Positions 27,811-35,563 of a DNA stretch of 64,000 nt are shown here, piece by piece; position 1 is the stretch's first letter, and each line of letters opens with the position of its first letter. Below the pieces are notes generated by a model, which was given only the letters and a program-made list of their open reading frames with translations, was not told where the DNA came from and ran no database searches. Both the position numbers and the translations under genes were made by a program. This DNA comes from JAOPZW01 sp963851295 (GTDB taxonomy: Bacteria; Actinomycetota; Thermoleophilia; Solirubrobacterales; Solirubrobacteraceae), in contig CAWKOS010000009.1 in NCBI GenBank assembly GCA_963851295.1, positions 418,506 through 482,505 on the forward strand, read 5' to 3'.

Positions 27811-28754
27811 TGGCGACGCTCGCCGACAAGCTCGCCGCCGGGCAGACCGTGATCACGGCCGAGATGCCGGTGATCGACGGCGGCGGCGCGTGGACGCTGC
27901 GCCGCCAGCTGGCGCCGATGGCCGCCTGGGCCGACGCGTTCAACGCGACCGACAACCCCGCCGCCCGCGCCCACGCCTCCTCGCTCGCGGTGGCGGTGGC
28001 GCTCCGGCAGGCCGGGGTCGAGCCGGTCATGCAGCTCACCTGCCGCGACCGCAACCGCCTGGCCCTGCAGGCCGACCTCGTCGGCGCCGCCATGCACGGC
28101 ATCGAGAACGTCCTCGCGCTGACCGGCGACGACGTCACCGCCGGCGACGAGCCCGAGGCCAAGCGCGTCTTCGACCTCGACGGGCCCCAGCTCGTCGCCC
28201 TCGCGGGCAGCCTCGCGCGCGGGCGCTACCTCTCCGGCCGCGCCCTCCAGCCCGGGCCGCGGTTCTTCGTCGGCGCCGTCGAGAACCCCGGCGCCCCGCC
28301 GACCGACTACCGCGTCGAGCGCGCGCTCATGAAGGCCAAGGCCGGCGCGCGCTTCCTGCAGCTGCAGATCGGCTACCGCCCCGAGCTGCTCGAGCGCTTC
28401 GTCGAGGAGGCCGTCGCCTGCGGGCTGACCGAGCGCGCCGCGCTCATCCCCTCCGTGGCCATCCTGCGCTCGGCGCGCGCGCTGCGCTTCGTGGACTCCA
28501 AGGTCCCCGGGGTCTCGGTGCCCGCGGAGCTCATCGAGCGCGTCGAGGCCGCGCCCGACCAGCAGGCGGCGTGCTTCGACCTCGCCCACGAGCTCGCCGC
28601 CCACGCGCTCTCGCTGCCCGGGGTGCGCGGGCTGCATCTCATCTCGTTCCGGCGGGACGCCGGCATCGCCAAGCTCTGCACACGGCTCGGCCTCGCGCCG
28701 CGCATCGAAAGGGAGACGTCGCTCGCGTATGCACACGACCCTGCAGTCGCGTAA
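27810..28754 (+). CDS. MetF-like methylenetetrahydrofolate reductase, 314 aa
   Basis: This is a TIM-barrel protein of the MTHFR family: VITAEMPVIDGG near the start, MQLTCRDRNRLALQADLVGA and VLALTGDD in the middle, and ALMKAKAGARFLQLQ later. These blocks contact folate and FAD in MetF. It overlaps the MetV-like gene at its start and the next methyltransferase gene by 26 nt at its end. In this operon it likely runs in the oxidising direction, turning methyl-THF into methylene-THF for C1 metabolism; direction is inference. Confidence 0.85.
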   Translation: MATLADKLAAGQTVITAEMPVIDGGGAWTLRRQLAPMAAWADAFNATDNPAARAHASSLAVAVALRQAGVEPVMQLTCRDRNRLALQADLVGAAMHGIENVLALTGDDVTAGDEPEAKRVFDLDGPQLVALAGSLARGRYLSGRALQPGPRFFVGAVENPGAPPTDYRVERALMKAKAGARFLQLQIGYRPELLERFVEEAVACGLTERAALIPSVAILRSARALRFVDSKVPGVSVPAELIERVEAAPDQQAACFDLAHELAAHALSLPGVRGLHLISFRRDAGIAKLCTRLGLAPRIERETSLAYAHDPAVA

Positions 28755-29604
28755 CCGCACCGTCGTCATCGGCCATGACCAGCCGTTCTGCGTCATCGGC
28801 GAGCGCATCAACCCCACGGGGCGCAAGCTCTTCGCCGAGCAGCTGCGCGGCGGCGACCTGTCGACGGTGGCCGTCGACGCGCTCGCCCAGGTCGACGCCG
28901 GCGCCGACATGCTCGACGTCAACGCCGGCATCCCGCTCGTCGACGAGTCCGAGCTGCTCAAGGGCATGCTCGGCACCGTGGCCGGTGCGGTCGACGTCCC
29001 GATCTGCATCGACTCCTCGGTGATCGAGGCGCTCGAGGCGGGGCTGTCGGTCTACGAGGGCAAGGCGCTCGTGAACTCGGTCACCGGCGAGGACGACCGC
29101 CTCGAGGAGATCCTCCCGCTCGTGGCGCGCCACGGCGCCGCCGTCATCGGCCTGGCCAACGACGAGACCGGGATCCCCGAGACCCCGCAACAGCGCCTGG
29201 AGATCGCGCGCAAGATCGTCTCGGCCGCCGGCGACCACGGCATTCCGCCCGAGGACATCGTCATCGACCCGCTGGCCATGACCGTCGGCGCGGCGACCGA
29301 CGCGGTCACGATCACCCTCGAGACGATCAGCCTCATCCGCGACGAGCTCGGCGTGAACATGTGCCTGGGCGCGTCGAACGTCTCCTTCGGCCTGCCCCGC
29401 CGCCACCAGCTCAACGCCGCCTTCCTGCCGATGGCGATGGCGGCGGGGCTGACGAGCGCGATCATGAGCTGCGCCGACGAGGTCGTCTCCGCGGTGCGCG
29501 CCGCCGACCTGCTGCTCGGCCACGACGAGTGGGGCGCGCGCTGGATCGCGGAGCATCGCGCGCGCGAGGCGGCCAAGTCCGAGCAGGCGGCGGCCGCGTC
29601 TTGA
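28729..29604 (+). CDS. Methyl-THF:corrinoid methyltransferase (pterin-binding, MtgA/AcsE-like), 291 aa
   Basis: A pterin-binding TIM barrel is recognisable from CVIGERINPTGRK, DAGADMLDVNAG, ICIDSS, ALVNSVTGE and GASNVSFGLP, all shared with AcsE and the MetH THF domain. The enzyme exchanges the methyl group between the corrinoid protein and THF. It is not a full MetH, having no homocysteine or B12 domain. It overlaps the MetF-like gene by 26 nt and the RACo gene by TTGA. Confidence 0.9.
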   Translation: MHTTLQSRNRTVVIGHDQPFCVIGERINPTGRKLFAEQLRGGDLSTVAVDALAQVDAGADMLDVNAGIPLVDESELLKGMLGTVAGAVDVPICIDSSVIEALEAGLSVYEGKALVNSVTGEDDRLEEILPLVARHGAAVIGLANDETGIPETPQQRLEIARKIVSAAGDHGIPPEDIVIDPLAMTVGAATDAVTITLETISLIRDELGVNMCLGASNVSFGLPRRHQLNAAFLPMAMAAGLTSAIMSCADEVVSAVRAADLLLGHDEWGARWIAEHRAREAAKSEQAAAAS

Positions 29605-31490
29605 CCCCCGAGCCGCAGCCCGCGCCGGACGAGCCCGTGGACGACCCCGCCTCCGTCGACGGCGCCGAGCGCGTCCTGCTGCGCTTCCTGCCCGACGGCA
29701 CCGACGTGCGCGTCCCCAGCGGGACGCCGATCTTCGACGCCGCGAGCTGGAACGGCATCGCCATCGACTCGACGTGCGGCGGCCACGGCACCTGCCGCAA
29801 GTGCAAGGTCCAGATCCTGCGCGGCGACGCGCCGATCAGCGCGTTGGACCCGCGCGCCTTCAGCACCCAGGAGCTCCACGACGGCTGGCGCCTGGCGTGC
29901 CGCGCGCCCGCGCGCGAGGACCTCGTGGTCAACGTCCCGCCCCTGCAGACGCGCCCCAAGGCCGCCCTCGTCGGCGTCGGACGCCACGTGATCCTGCGCC
30001 CGGCGGTGGTCAAGCGCTACGTCGAGCTCTCCGAGCCGACGCTCGAGGATCAGCGCTCCGACGTCCAGCGCCTGCTCGACGCCATCGACGACCTCGAGCC
30101 CCACGTCCCGCTCGAGGTCGTGCGCAAGCTCGGGGGCGTCCTGCGCGCCGCGCACTTCAAGGTCACCGCGGTGATCGTCGACGAGGAGATGATCGACGTC
30201 GAGCCCGGCGACACCACCGGGACACGCCACGCGCTCGCCTTCGACCTCGGAACCACCACGGTCGTCGCGACCCTGCTCGACCTCGAGAACGGCCAGCCGC
30301 TCGCCGTGCACTCGATGCTCAACCGCCAGCAGCCCTTCGGCGGCGACGTCATCTCGCGCATCTCGGCCACGATGCTCGACCCCGAGGCGCTCGGCACGCT
30401 GCGCTCGCGCGCCCAGGAGACGATGGCGGCGCTGGCCGCCGAGGCCTGCGAGGAGGCCGGCGTCGCCGCCGAGCAGGTCTACGAGATCACCGTCTGCGGC
30501 AACGTCACGATGATGCAGCTCGCGCTCGGCATCGACCCCGAGCCGCTGTCGATGGCGCCCTTCGTGGTCGCCACGCACGAGCTGCCCGAGGCGCGGGCCA
30601 GCGAGTTCGGCGTCGAGGTCCACCCGCGCGCGCCGGCCTTCGTCTTCCCGTCGCTGGGCGCCTACGTCGGCGGCGACATCGTCGCCGGCATGCTCGCCAC
30701 CGGCCTCACGCGCGACCGCCGGATCCGCCTCTTCATCGACGTCGGCACCAACAGCGAGATCGCTCTCGGCTGCGAGGAGCGCGTCCTCGCCACCGCGGCG
30801 CCCGCCGGCCCCGCCTTCGAGGCCGCCCAGATCCGCTGCGGCATGCGCGCCGCCGAGGGCGCCATCGAGGGCATCCGCATCGAGGACGGCGAGGTCGCCC
30901 TGCAGGTCATTGGCGACGCCGACCCGGTCGGGCTATGCGGCTCGGGCCTCGTCGACTGCGTCGCCGAGCTCGTGCGCTCGGGGCTGCTCGACCACTCGGG
31001 GCGCTTCATCCCCGACGAGGACGCCGCGGCGCTCTCGCCCGTGTTGGCTTCGCGGCTGACGAAGATCGGCGAGGAGCGCGTGTTCGTCATGCATTGGCGC
31101 GGCGATGACCCAGCGGAGTCGGTCTTCCTCTCCCAGCGCGACGTGCGCGAGCTGCAGTTCGCCAAGGCCTCGATCGCCACCGGCTGGACGATCCTCATGC
31201 GCGAGTACGGGATCGAGCCGGCCGACGTCGCGCAGGTGCTGCTCGCCGGCAGCTTCGGCGCCTACCTCTCCCCCGCGTCCGCCGTGCGCATCGGCCTCGT
31301 GCCGCGGATGGCGCTGCCGCGCATCGTCTCGGCGGGCAACGTCGCCGGCGAGGGGGCGAAGATCGTCGCGTTGAGCCACCGCGAGCGCGCCGAGGCGCGC
31401 TCGATCGTCCGCGAGGTCGAGTACGTCGAGCTCTCCGGGCGCCAGGACTTCAACGACCTCTTCATCGACGAGCTCGCGCTGCCGGGATGA
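29601..31490 (+). CDS. Corrinoid reductive activase (RACo-like, ferredoxin plus ASKHA/DUF4445), 629 aa
   Basis: An N-terminal [2Fe-2S] ferredoxin domain has Cys59-x5-Cys65-x2-Cys68 and Cys100. A linker is followed by an ASKHA ATPase region with AFDLGTTTVVATLLDLENG (about 213) and LFIDVGTNSEIAL further on. RACo proteins use ATP and the iron-sulfur centre to reduce inactive Co(II) corrinoid back to Co(I). The start is TTG 29601, overlapping the previous stop; GTG 29637 is an alternative. The gene overlaps DUF1638 by 4 nt. Confidence 0.9.
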   Translation: MTPEPQPAPDEPVDDPASVDGAERVLLRFLPDGTDVRVPSGTPIFDAASWNGIAIDSTCGGHGTCRKCKVQILRGDAPISALDPRAFSTQELHDGWRLACRAPAREDLVVNVPPLQTRPKAALVGVGRHVILRPAVVKRYVELSEPTLEDQRSDVQRLLDAIDDLEPHVPLEVVRKLGGVLRAAHFKVTAVIVDEEMIDVEPGDTTGTRHALAFDLGTTTVVATLLDLENGQPLAVHSMLNRQQPFGGDVISRISATMLDPEALGTLRSRAQETMAALAAEACEEAGVAAEQVYEITVCGNVTMMQLALGIDPEPLSMAPFVVATHELPEARASEFGVEVHPRAPAFVFPSLGAYVGGDIVAGMLATGLTRDRRIRLFIDVGTNSEIALGCEERVLATAAPAGPAFEAAQIRCGMRAAEGAIEGIRIEDGEVALQVIGDADPVGLCGSGLVDCVAELVRSGLLDHSGRFIPDEDAAALSPVLASRLTKIGEERVFVMHWRGDDPAESVFLSQRDVRELQFAKASIATGWTILMREYGIEPADVAQVLLAGSFGAYLSPASAVRIGLVPRMALPRIVSAGNVAGEGAKIVALSHRERAEARSIVREVEYVELSGRQDFNDLFIDELALPG

Positions 31491-32059
31491 GCAGCGCCGT
31501 CGTCGCCTGCGGCGCCCTCGCCGTCCACGTCCGGGCGATCGCGCGCCGCCGCGGCTGGGACGTCGACGTCTTCCCGGTGCCCGCGCTGCTGCACAACCGT
31601 CCTTCGCAGATCCCCGCCGCCGTCGCTTCGCTCGCCGATGACCTGCGCGAGCGCTACGACCGCGTCGCCGTGGCCTACGGCGACTGCGGCACCTACGGCG
31701 CCCTGGACGCGCTCGGCCTCCCGCGCCTGCGCGGCGAGCACTGCTACGACGTCTTCGCCGCCGACGAGGTCGCCGCCGCGGCGGCCGAGGAGCCCGGCAC
31801 CTACTTCCTCACCGACTTCCTCGCGCGCACCTTCGACCACACCGTGATCCGCGAGCTCGGCCTCGATCGCCACCCCGAGCTGCGCGACGACTACTTCGGG
31901 TCGTACACGCGCGTGGTGTGGCTGGCGCAGCGCCGCACGGCCGGCACTGAGCGCTTGGCCCACCGCGCGGCCGAGCGCCTCGGTCTTCCGCTCGAGGTCC
32001 GCGAGGTCGGCGACGCCGGCTTGGAGCGCGAGCTCGCGCAGCTCCTGGCACCGGCGTAG
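31487..32059 (+). CDS. DUF1638 family protein, 190 aa
   Basis: The sequence matches DUF1638 proteins that regularly sit in MttB-type methyltransferase clusters: an early CGAL, ALLHNRPSQIP, VAYGDCGTYG and HCYDVFA with conserved cysteines that could bind a metal. The biochemical role is not known to me; maturation or reactivation of the corrinoid system has been a natural guess. It is the last gene of the operon, coupled by ATGA to RACo. Confidence 0.82.
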   Translation: MSSAVVACGALAVHVRAIARRRGWDVDVFPVPALLHNRPSQIPAAVASLADDLRERYDRVAVAYGDCGTYGALDALGLPRLRGEHCYDVFAADEVAAAAAEEPGTYFLTDFLARTFDHTVIRELGLDRHPELRDDYFGSYTRVVWLAQRRTAGTERLAHRAAERLGLPLEVREVGDAGLERELAQLLAPA

Positions 32060-32098
32060 GCGTGTTGCCTCCACGCGAAGGGAGGAGCGCGCCGCTGG

Positions 32099-32198
32099 TG
32101 CGCGAGCTCGGTCGTGTGGGGACCTCGTATCCCGCCGACGTTGTGACTATGCGCCGCGTCCGCTCTGCCGAGCCGCGCGACGCTTCTGCTGCTCGTCC
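32099..32198 (+). repeat. Left arm of an inverted repeat flanking the transporter/lipoprotein pair
   Basis: Bases 32099-32163 match the reverse complement of 35386-35450 at 62 of 65 positions. Beyond that, after a small indel, about 20 more bases match (GCGCGACGCTT and CTGCTCGTCC). The arms point inward around 3.3 kb holding the MFS and binding-protein genes. Confidence 0.75.
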
Positions 32199-32287
32199 CT
32201 TTTGCGAGTGCGAGCGGCGCTCCCGCCGACGCGCGCGCTTTGGTGCAACAGCCGGCAGGCAATCGCGGGTCGAGCTCCAGCACGGCG

Positions 32288-32339
32288 CGGTCTTCGAAAC
32301 CGTTGTGCGTCATTGGCGCACCGAGGGTTCGATCCCTCG
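32288..32339 (+). tRNA. tRNA-like debris with long variable arm (selC-like, no acceptor stem found)
   Basis: Three consecutive hairpins look like the 3' part of a class II tRNA. The first is an anticodon arm at 32288-32302 with loop CTTCGAA. The second is a 5-bp variable arm at 32305-32321. The third is a T-like arm at 32322-32339 with loop TTCGAT, one base shorter than normal. I found no matching 5' acceptor strand or D arm, so this is probably a remnant rather than a working tRNA. Confidence 0.3.
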
Positions 32340-32539
32340 CCGTCCGACTGCAGACCCGGAGGTTGTCCGTCGTGCTCATGGCCGCGGCAGAGCTCCATGC
32401 GATCCAGCTGGGCGGCCCGCTCGAGATCTCATGCTCATGGTCCACGAGCACGACCCGCGATTCGATCGGACGCCCGCGTCTCGGCGCGACCGCGGTAGGG
32501 CAGGCATGTAGCATCTGCCACGAGAGGAGGTGGGGGCCG

Positions 32540-33931
32540 TTGAGCACCATCGCTCAGAACTCCGTCGCTGGGGAGGCGGAGCAAGCGCAGAGTGCGCCGC
32601 TGCTCGGCAAGGGCATGCTCGTGTTGTTCATCGCGCTGATCGCGTGCTTTACCGCGTGGGGCGTGGCGCAGGACCTGACGACGCCGATGGTCGCCGGGTT
32701 CAAGCGGATCTTCGATATGAGCACGTTCCAGGCGTCGCTCGTGCAGCTCGCGTACTTCGGCGCCTACTTTCTGCTCGCGCTGCCGGCGGCCTTCATCAAC
32801 CAGCGCTTCGGGTACAAGACGGGCATCCTCACCGGTCTCGGGCTGGCGGCGCTCGGCGCCCTGCTGTTCTATCCGGCGAGCAAGATCATGACCTACGAGG
32901 CGTTCCTCGTGGCCCTGTTCGCGATGGCGGCGGGGTGCTCGATTCTCGAGACCTCCGCGAACCCGTACGTCATCTCGCTCGGCTCGGAGGCCACGGCGAC
33001 GCGGCGGCTGAACCTCGCCCAGGCCTTCAATCCGGTGGGCACGAACATCGGGGTGCTGCTGGCGTCGACGCTGATCCTGCCCAGGCTCGCCGACCCGGTC
33101 GACATCGGTTCGTTGACGCCCGAGCAGCTGCACACCGTCCGGGCGGGCGAGCTCGGCGCGGTGATGGGCCCGTACCTCGGCCTCGCCTGCCTGCTCCTCC
33201 TCATCGGCCTGGCGATTGCGAGCCAGAGGGCGCCGGAGATCGTCGAGGAGTTCCCCGACGCCGGTCCGCACGAGGGCGGCACGCGCGCGCTGTTCGGCGT
33301 GCTGTGGCGTAATAAGCGCTACCGCTTCGGCGTCGTCGCCCAGTTCTCCAACGTGGCGGCGCAGGTGTGCGCGTGGACGTATCTGATCGTGTACGTGGAG
33401 CAGGCGCTGGGCGGCAGCCTCGAGAAGGGCGGCGCCTACCTGCAGGCCAGCCTTCTGATCTTCCTGTTCTCGCGCTTTCTCATGACGTGGGTGATTGGCT
33501 ACATCCGCGCGACGCTCGTCCTTGCGGTGCTCGCCTTCCTCGCCGTGGGGTTGTGCCTGTTCGCGATGTCGAGCCCGAACATGGCCGGCGTGATCGCCGT
33601 CGTCTCGCTGTCCTTCTGCCTGTCGCTGATGTTCCCGACGATCTACGGGGTCGCCCTGAAGGGCCTCGGGCCGGCCACGAAGTTCGGGGCGGCCGGCCTC
33701 GTGATGGCGATCGTGGGTGGCGCGATCATGCCGCTGGTGCAGGGCAAGCTCGTGGACGCGACGAGCGCTGCCTTCTCGTTCATCGTCCCCGCCGGCTGCT
33801 TTGCGGTCGTCGGGCTCTACGCGCTCTACGACCTCAGGGCCGAGCCGAGCGTCATCGGCGGGGAGCCCGTCCGCGACCCCCTGCCGTCGCGCCCTGCCCT
33901 TCCTGCGCGGTCCGTCGGAGGCCCGGCGTGA
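32540..33931 (+). CDS. FucP-like MFS sugar permease, 463 aa
   Basis: About twelve membrane helices are visible, with FucP-family features: FTAWGVAQDLTTPM in helix 1, SANPYVISLG after helix 4, and NLAQAFNPVGTNIG, where the N and Q residues line the sugar site. The family imports fucose, glucose or galactose with protons. I chose TTG 32540 because GAGAGGAGGT ends 8 nt before it; the longer frame upstream is not protein-like. The stop overlaps the sugar-binding lipoprotein gene (GTGA). Confidence 0.82.
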   Translation: MSTIAQNSVAGEAEQAQSAPLLGKGMLVLFIALIACFTAWGVAQDLTTPMVAGFKRIFDMSTFQASLVQLAYFGAYFLLALPAAFINQRFGYKTGILTGLGLAALGALLFYPASKIMTYEAFLVALFAMAAGCSILETSANPYVISLGSEATATRRLNLAQAFNPVGTNIGVLLASTLILPRLADPVDIGSLTPEQLHTVRAGELGAVMGPYLGLACLLLLIGLAIASQRAPEIVEEFPDAGPHEGGTRALFGVLWRNKRYRFGVVAQFSNVAAQVCAWTYLIVYVEQALGGSLEKGGAYLQASLLIFLFSRFLMTWVIGYIRATLVLAVLAFLAVGLCLFAMSSPNMAGVIAVVSLSFCLSLMFPTIYGVALKGLGPATKFGAAGLVMAIVGGAIMPLVQGKLVDATSAAFSFIVPAGCFAVVGLYALYDLRAEPSVIGGEPVRDPLPSRPALPARSVGGPA

Positions 33932-35220
33932 CCGTCCGGTGCCGCCTGGCCGCGGCCGCGGCCGTCGCCGCGCTCGCGCTGGCGTCGGGCGCGTGCGGCG
34001 ACGACGAGCCGACGAGCGCCGCCACGAGCACGAAGCAGCTCGAGGTCGTCTCGTGGTGGACCTCCGGGTCCGAGGCGAGGGCCCTGGACTCCCTGTTCGC
34101 CGCGTTCCGTGCGTCGAACCCGGGGGTCAAGGCCGTCAACGCCGCGGTCGCCGGCGGCGCGGGCTCGAACGCGATCGTCGCGCTCGCCAAGCGCCTGCAG
34201 GCCGGCAACCCGCCCGACGTCTGGCAGACGTTCAACGGCAAGTCGGTTCAGGGCTACGCGAGCCGCGGCGTGGTCCGCAGCGTCACCTCCGTCTTCGCCA
34301 GCGGGGATCTGCGCGCGAGGATGAACCCCACGATCCTGCGGTCGGTGATGCACGACGGCCACCCCTACGGGGTCCCGACCGGCGCCCATCGCGGCAACGT
34401 CCTGTGGTTCAACCAGAAGCTGCTCGACGAGGCCGGCGTCACGCTTCCGTCGAGTGGCTACACCCTTCCCGCGTTCCTCGCCGACCTCAAGAAGGTCAAG
34501 GCCTCCGGCGCGACGCCCCTGTGTCTCGGCGCCAAGGACCGCTTCACCACGGTCGAGCTGTTCGAGAACACGCTGCTGAGCTCGATCGGGCCGCGCGGCT
34601 GGGCGGACATGGTCGACGACAAGCTCGACTGGCGGGGCGGCCGGGTGCGGGCGGCGCTGAAGGCCTTCGGCGCCATGCTCGGCTACGCCGATCCGAAGGC
34701 GAGCCAGCTCACCTGGGACCAGGCGACCAAGAAGCTCGCCGCAGGCGGCTGCGCCTTCGAATCGATGAACGACTCCGCCTTCGGTGAGCTCGTCAGCGCC
34801 GGCGCGCACGAGGGCCAGGACTTCGGGGCGACCGCCTTCCCCGGCACCGGCGCGAGCTTCCTCGCCGTCGTCGACGTCTTCGTCGCCGCGACCAAGGCGC
34901 CGAACGCCAAGAACGCGCTCGCGTTCCTCGGCGGCATCAGCGAGCCCGACACGCAGCTCGCGTTCCACAAGGCGAAGGGGTCCGTCCCGGTCCTGCGCGA
35001 CATCGACGTCTCGTCTCTGACCGCCTATCAGCGGGCGTCTTCGAAGGCCTTGTGGGCGTCGCCGGTGCTGCTGTCGATCACCCACGGCGAGGCGATGAGC
35101 CCGGAGTTCCAGGAGGGCTTCTACGACGCGGTGTTCACCTACGTCCGGACGCGCAACGCGGACGCGTTCGCGGACGACCTCGAAGACGCGGTCTCCAAGG
35201 ACAAGCTCCCGCCGCGCTAA
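33928..35220 (+). CDS. ABC-type sugar-binding lipoprotein (family 1 solute-binding protein), 430 aa
   Basis: A hydrophobic N-terminus ends in ALASGAC, a plausible lipobox with Cys23. The mature part is a family 1 (glucose/mannose/maltose-type) solute-binding protein: LEVVSWWTSGSEARALD, PPDVWQTFNGK, VPTGAHRGNVLWFNQKLLDEAGV, then AAGGCAFESMND. No ABC permease or ATPase genes follow. Instead the gene is translationally coupled to an MFS permease, an unusual partner. A 12-bp hairpin lies directly after the stop. Confidence 0.82.
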   Translation: MTVRCRLAAAAAVAALALASGACGDDEPTSAATSTKQLEVVSWWTSGSEARALDSLFAAFRASNPGVKAVNAAVAGGAGSNAIVALAKRLQAGNPPDVWQTFNGKSVQGYASRGVVRSVTSVFASGDLRARMNPTILRSVMHDGHPYGVPTGAHRGNVLWFNQKLLDEAGVTLPSSGYTLPAFLADLKKVKASGATPLCLGAKDRFTTVELFENTLLSSIGPRGWADMVDDKLDWRGGRVRAALKAFGAMLGYADPKASQLTWDQATKKLAAGGCAFESMNDSAFGELVSAGAHEGQDFGATAFPGTGASFLAVVDVFVAATKAPNAKNALAFLGGISEPDTQLAFHKAKGSVPVLRDIDVSSLTAYQRASSKALWASPVLLSITHGEAMSPEFQEGFYDAVFTYVRTRNADAFADDLEDAVSKDKLPPR

Positions 35221-35221
35221 G

Positions 35222-35248
35222 CCTGATAGGCGCTGCGCGCCTATCAGG
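35222..35248 (+). terminator. Perfect 12-bp hairpin after the lipoprotein gene
   Basis: CCTGATAGGCGC (35222-35233) pairs fully with 35237-35248 around a 3-nt loop, one base after the stop codon. No U-tract follows, as is common in high-GC actinobacteria. Confidence 0.7.
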
Positions 35249-35360
35249 AGAAGTGCGTCACCGGCCGCGCCAAGCGCTGGCCGTCCGAGCTCGTCGTCGG
35301 TCAGATCGCCATCGACGGTTCACGCGAACGTCGTCGAGTTTCAGGGTCGGGCGCTCGCTC

Positions 35361-35450
35361 CGGACGAGCAGTCGAAGCGTCGCGCGCGGACGCGGTGCAG
35401 AGTCACAACGTCGGCGAGATACGAGGTCCCCACACGACCGAGCTCGCGCA
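35361..35450 (-). repeat. Right arm of the inverted repeat flanking the transporter/lipoprotein pair
   Basis: This is the reverse complement of the left arm; the 35386-35450 core is 62/65 identical to 32099-32163. The region 35249-35563 around it has no credible gene. Confidence 0.75.
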
Positions 35451-35563
35451 ACGTCGCTCTCGCGTTCGCGTGGTTTGAGCACTTCGGACGGGACGGGACC
35501 CTCCTCGACCTCGAGGAGCCAACGCTGGACGTGCTGCTCGGCGACGGCAGGCTCGCCCGCCGG

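Larger units (their letters stand above)
32060..32539. other. 480-bp gap: inverted repeat arm, tRNA-like debris, leader of the transporter
   Basis: Apart from the repeat arm and the tRNA-like hairpins I see no credible gene. The open frames through this stretch have Arg/Ser-rich, non-protein-like composition. The last 20 nt hold the strong GAGAGGAGGT ribosome binding site (32523-32532) for the next gene. Confidence 0.6.

Noticed and set aside
32062..32540. N-terminal extension of the MFS protein or a separate gene upstream
   Set aside because: The residues are Arg/Ser-rich and unlike MFS N-termini, and the strong ribosome binding site at 32523 fits TTG 32540.
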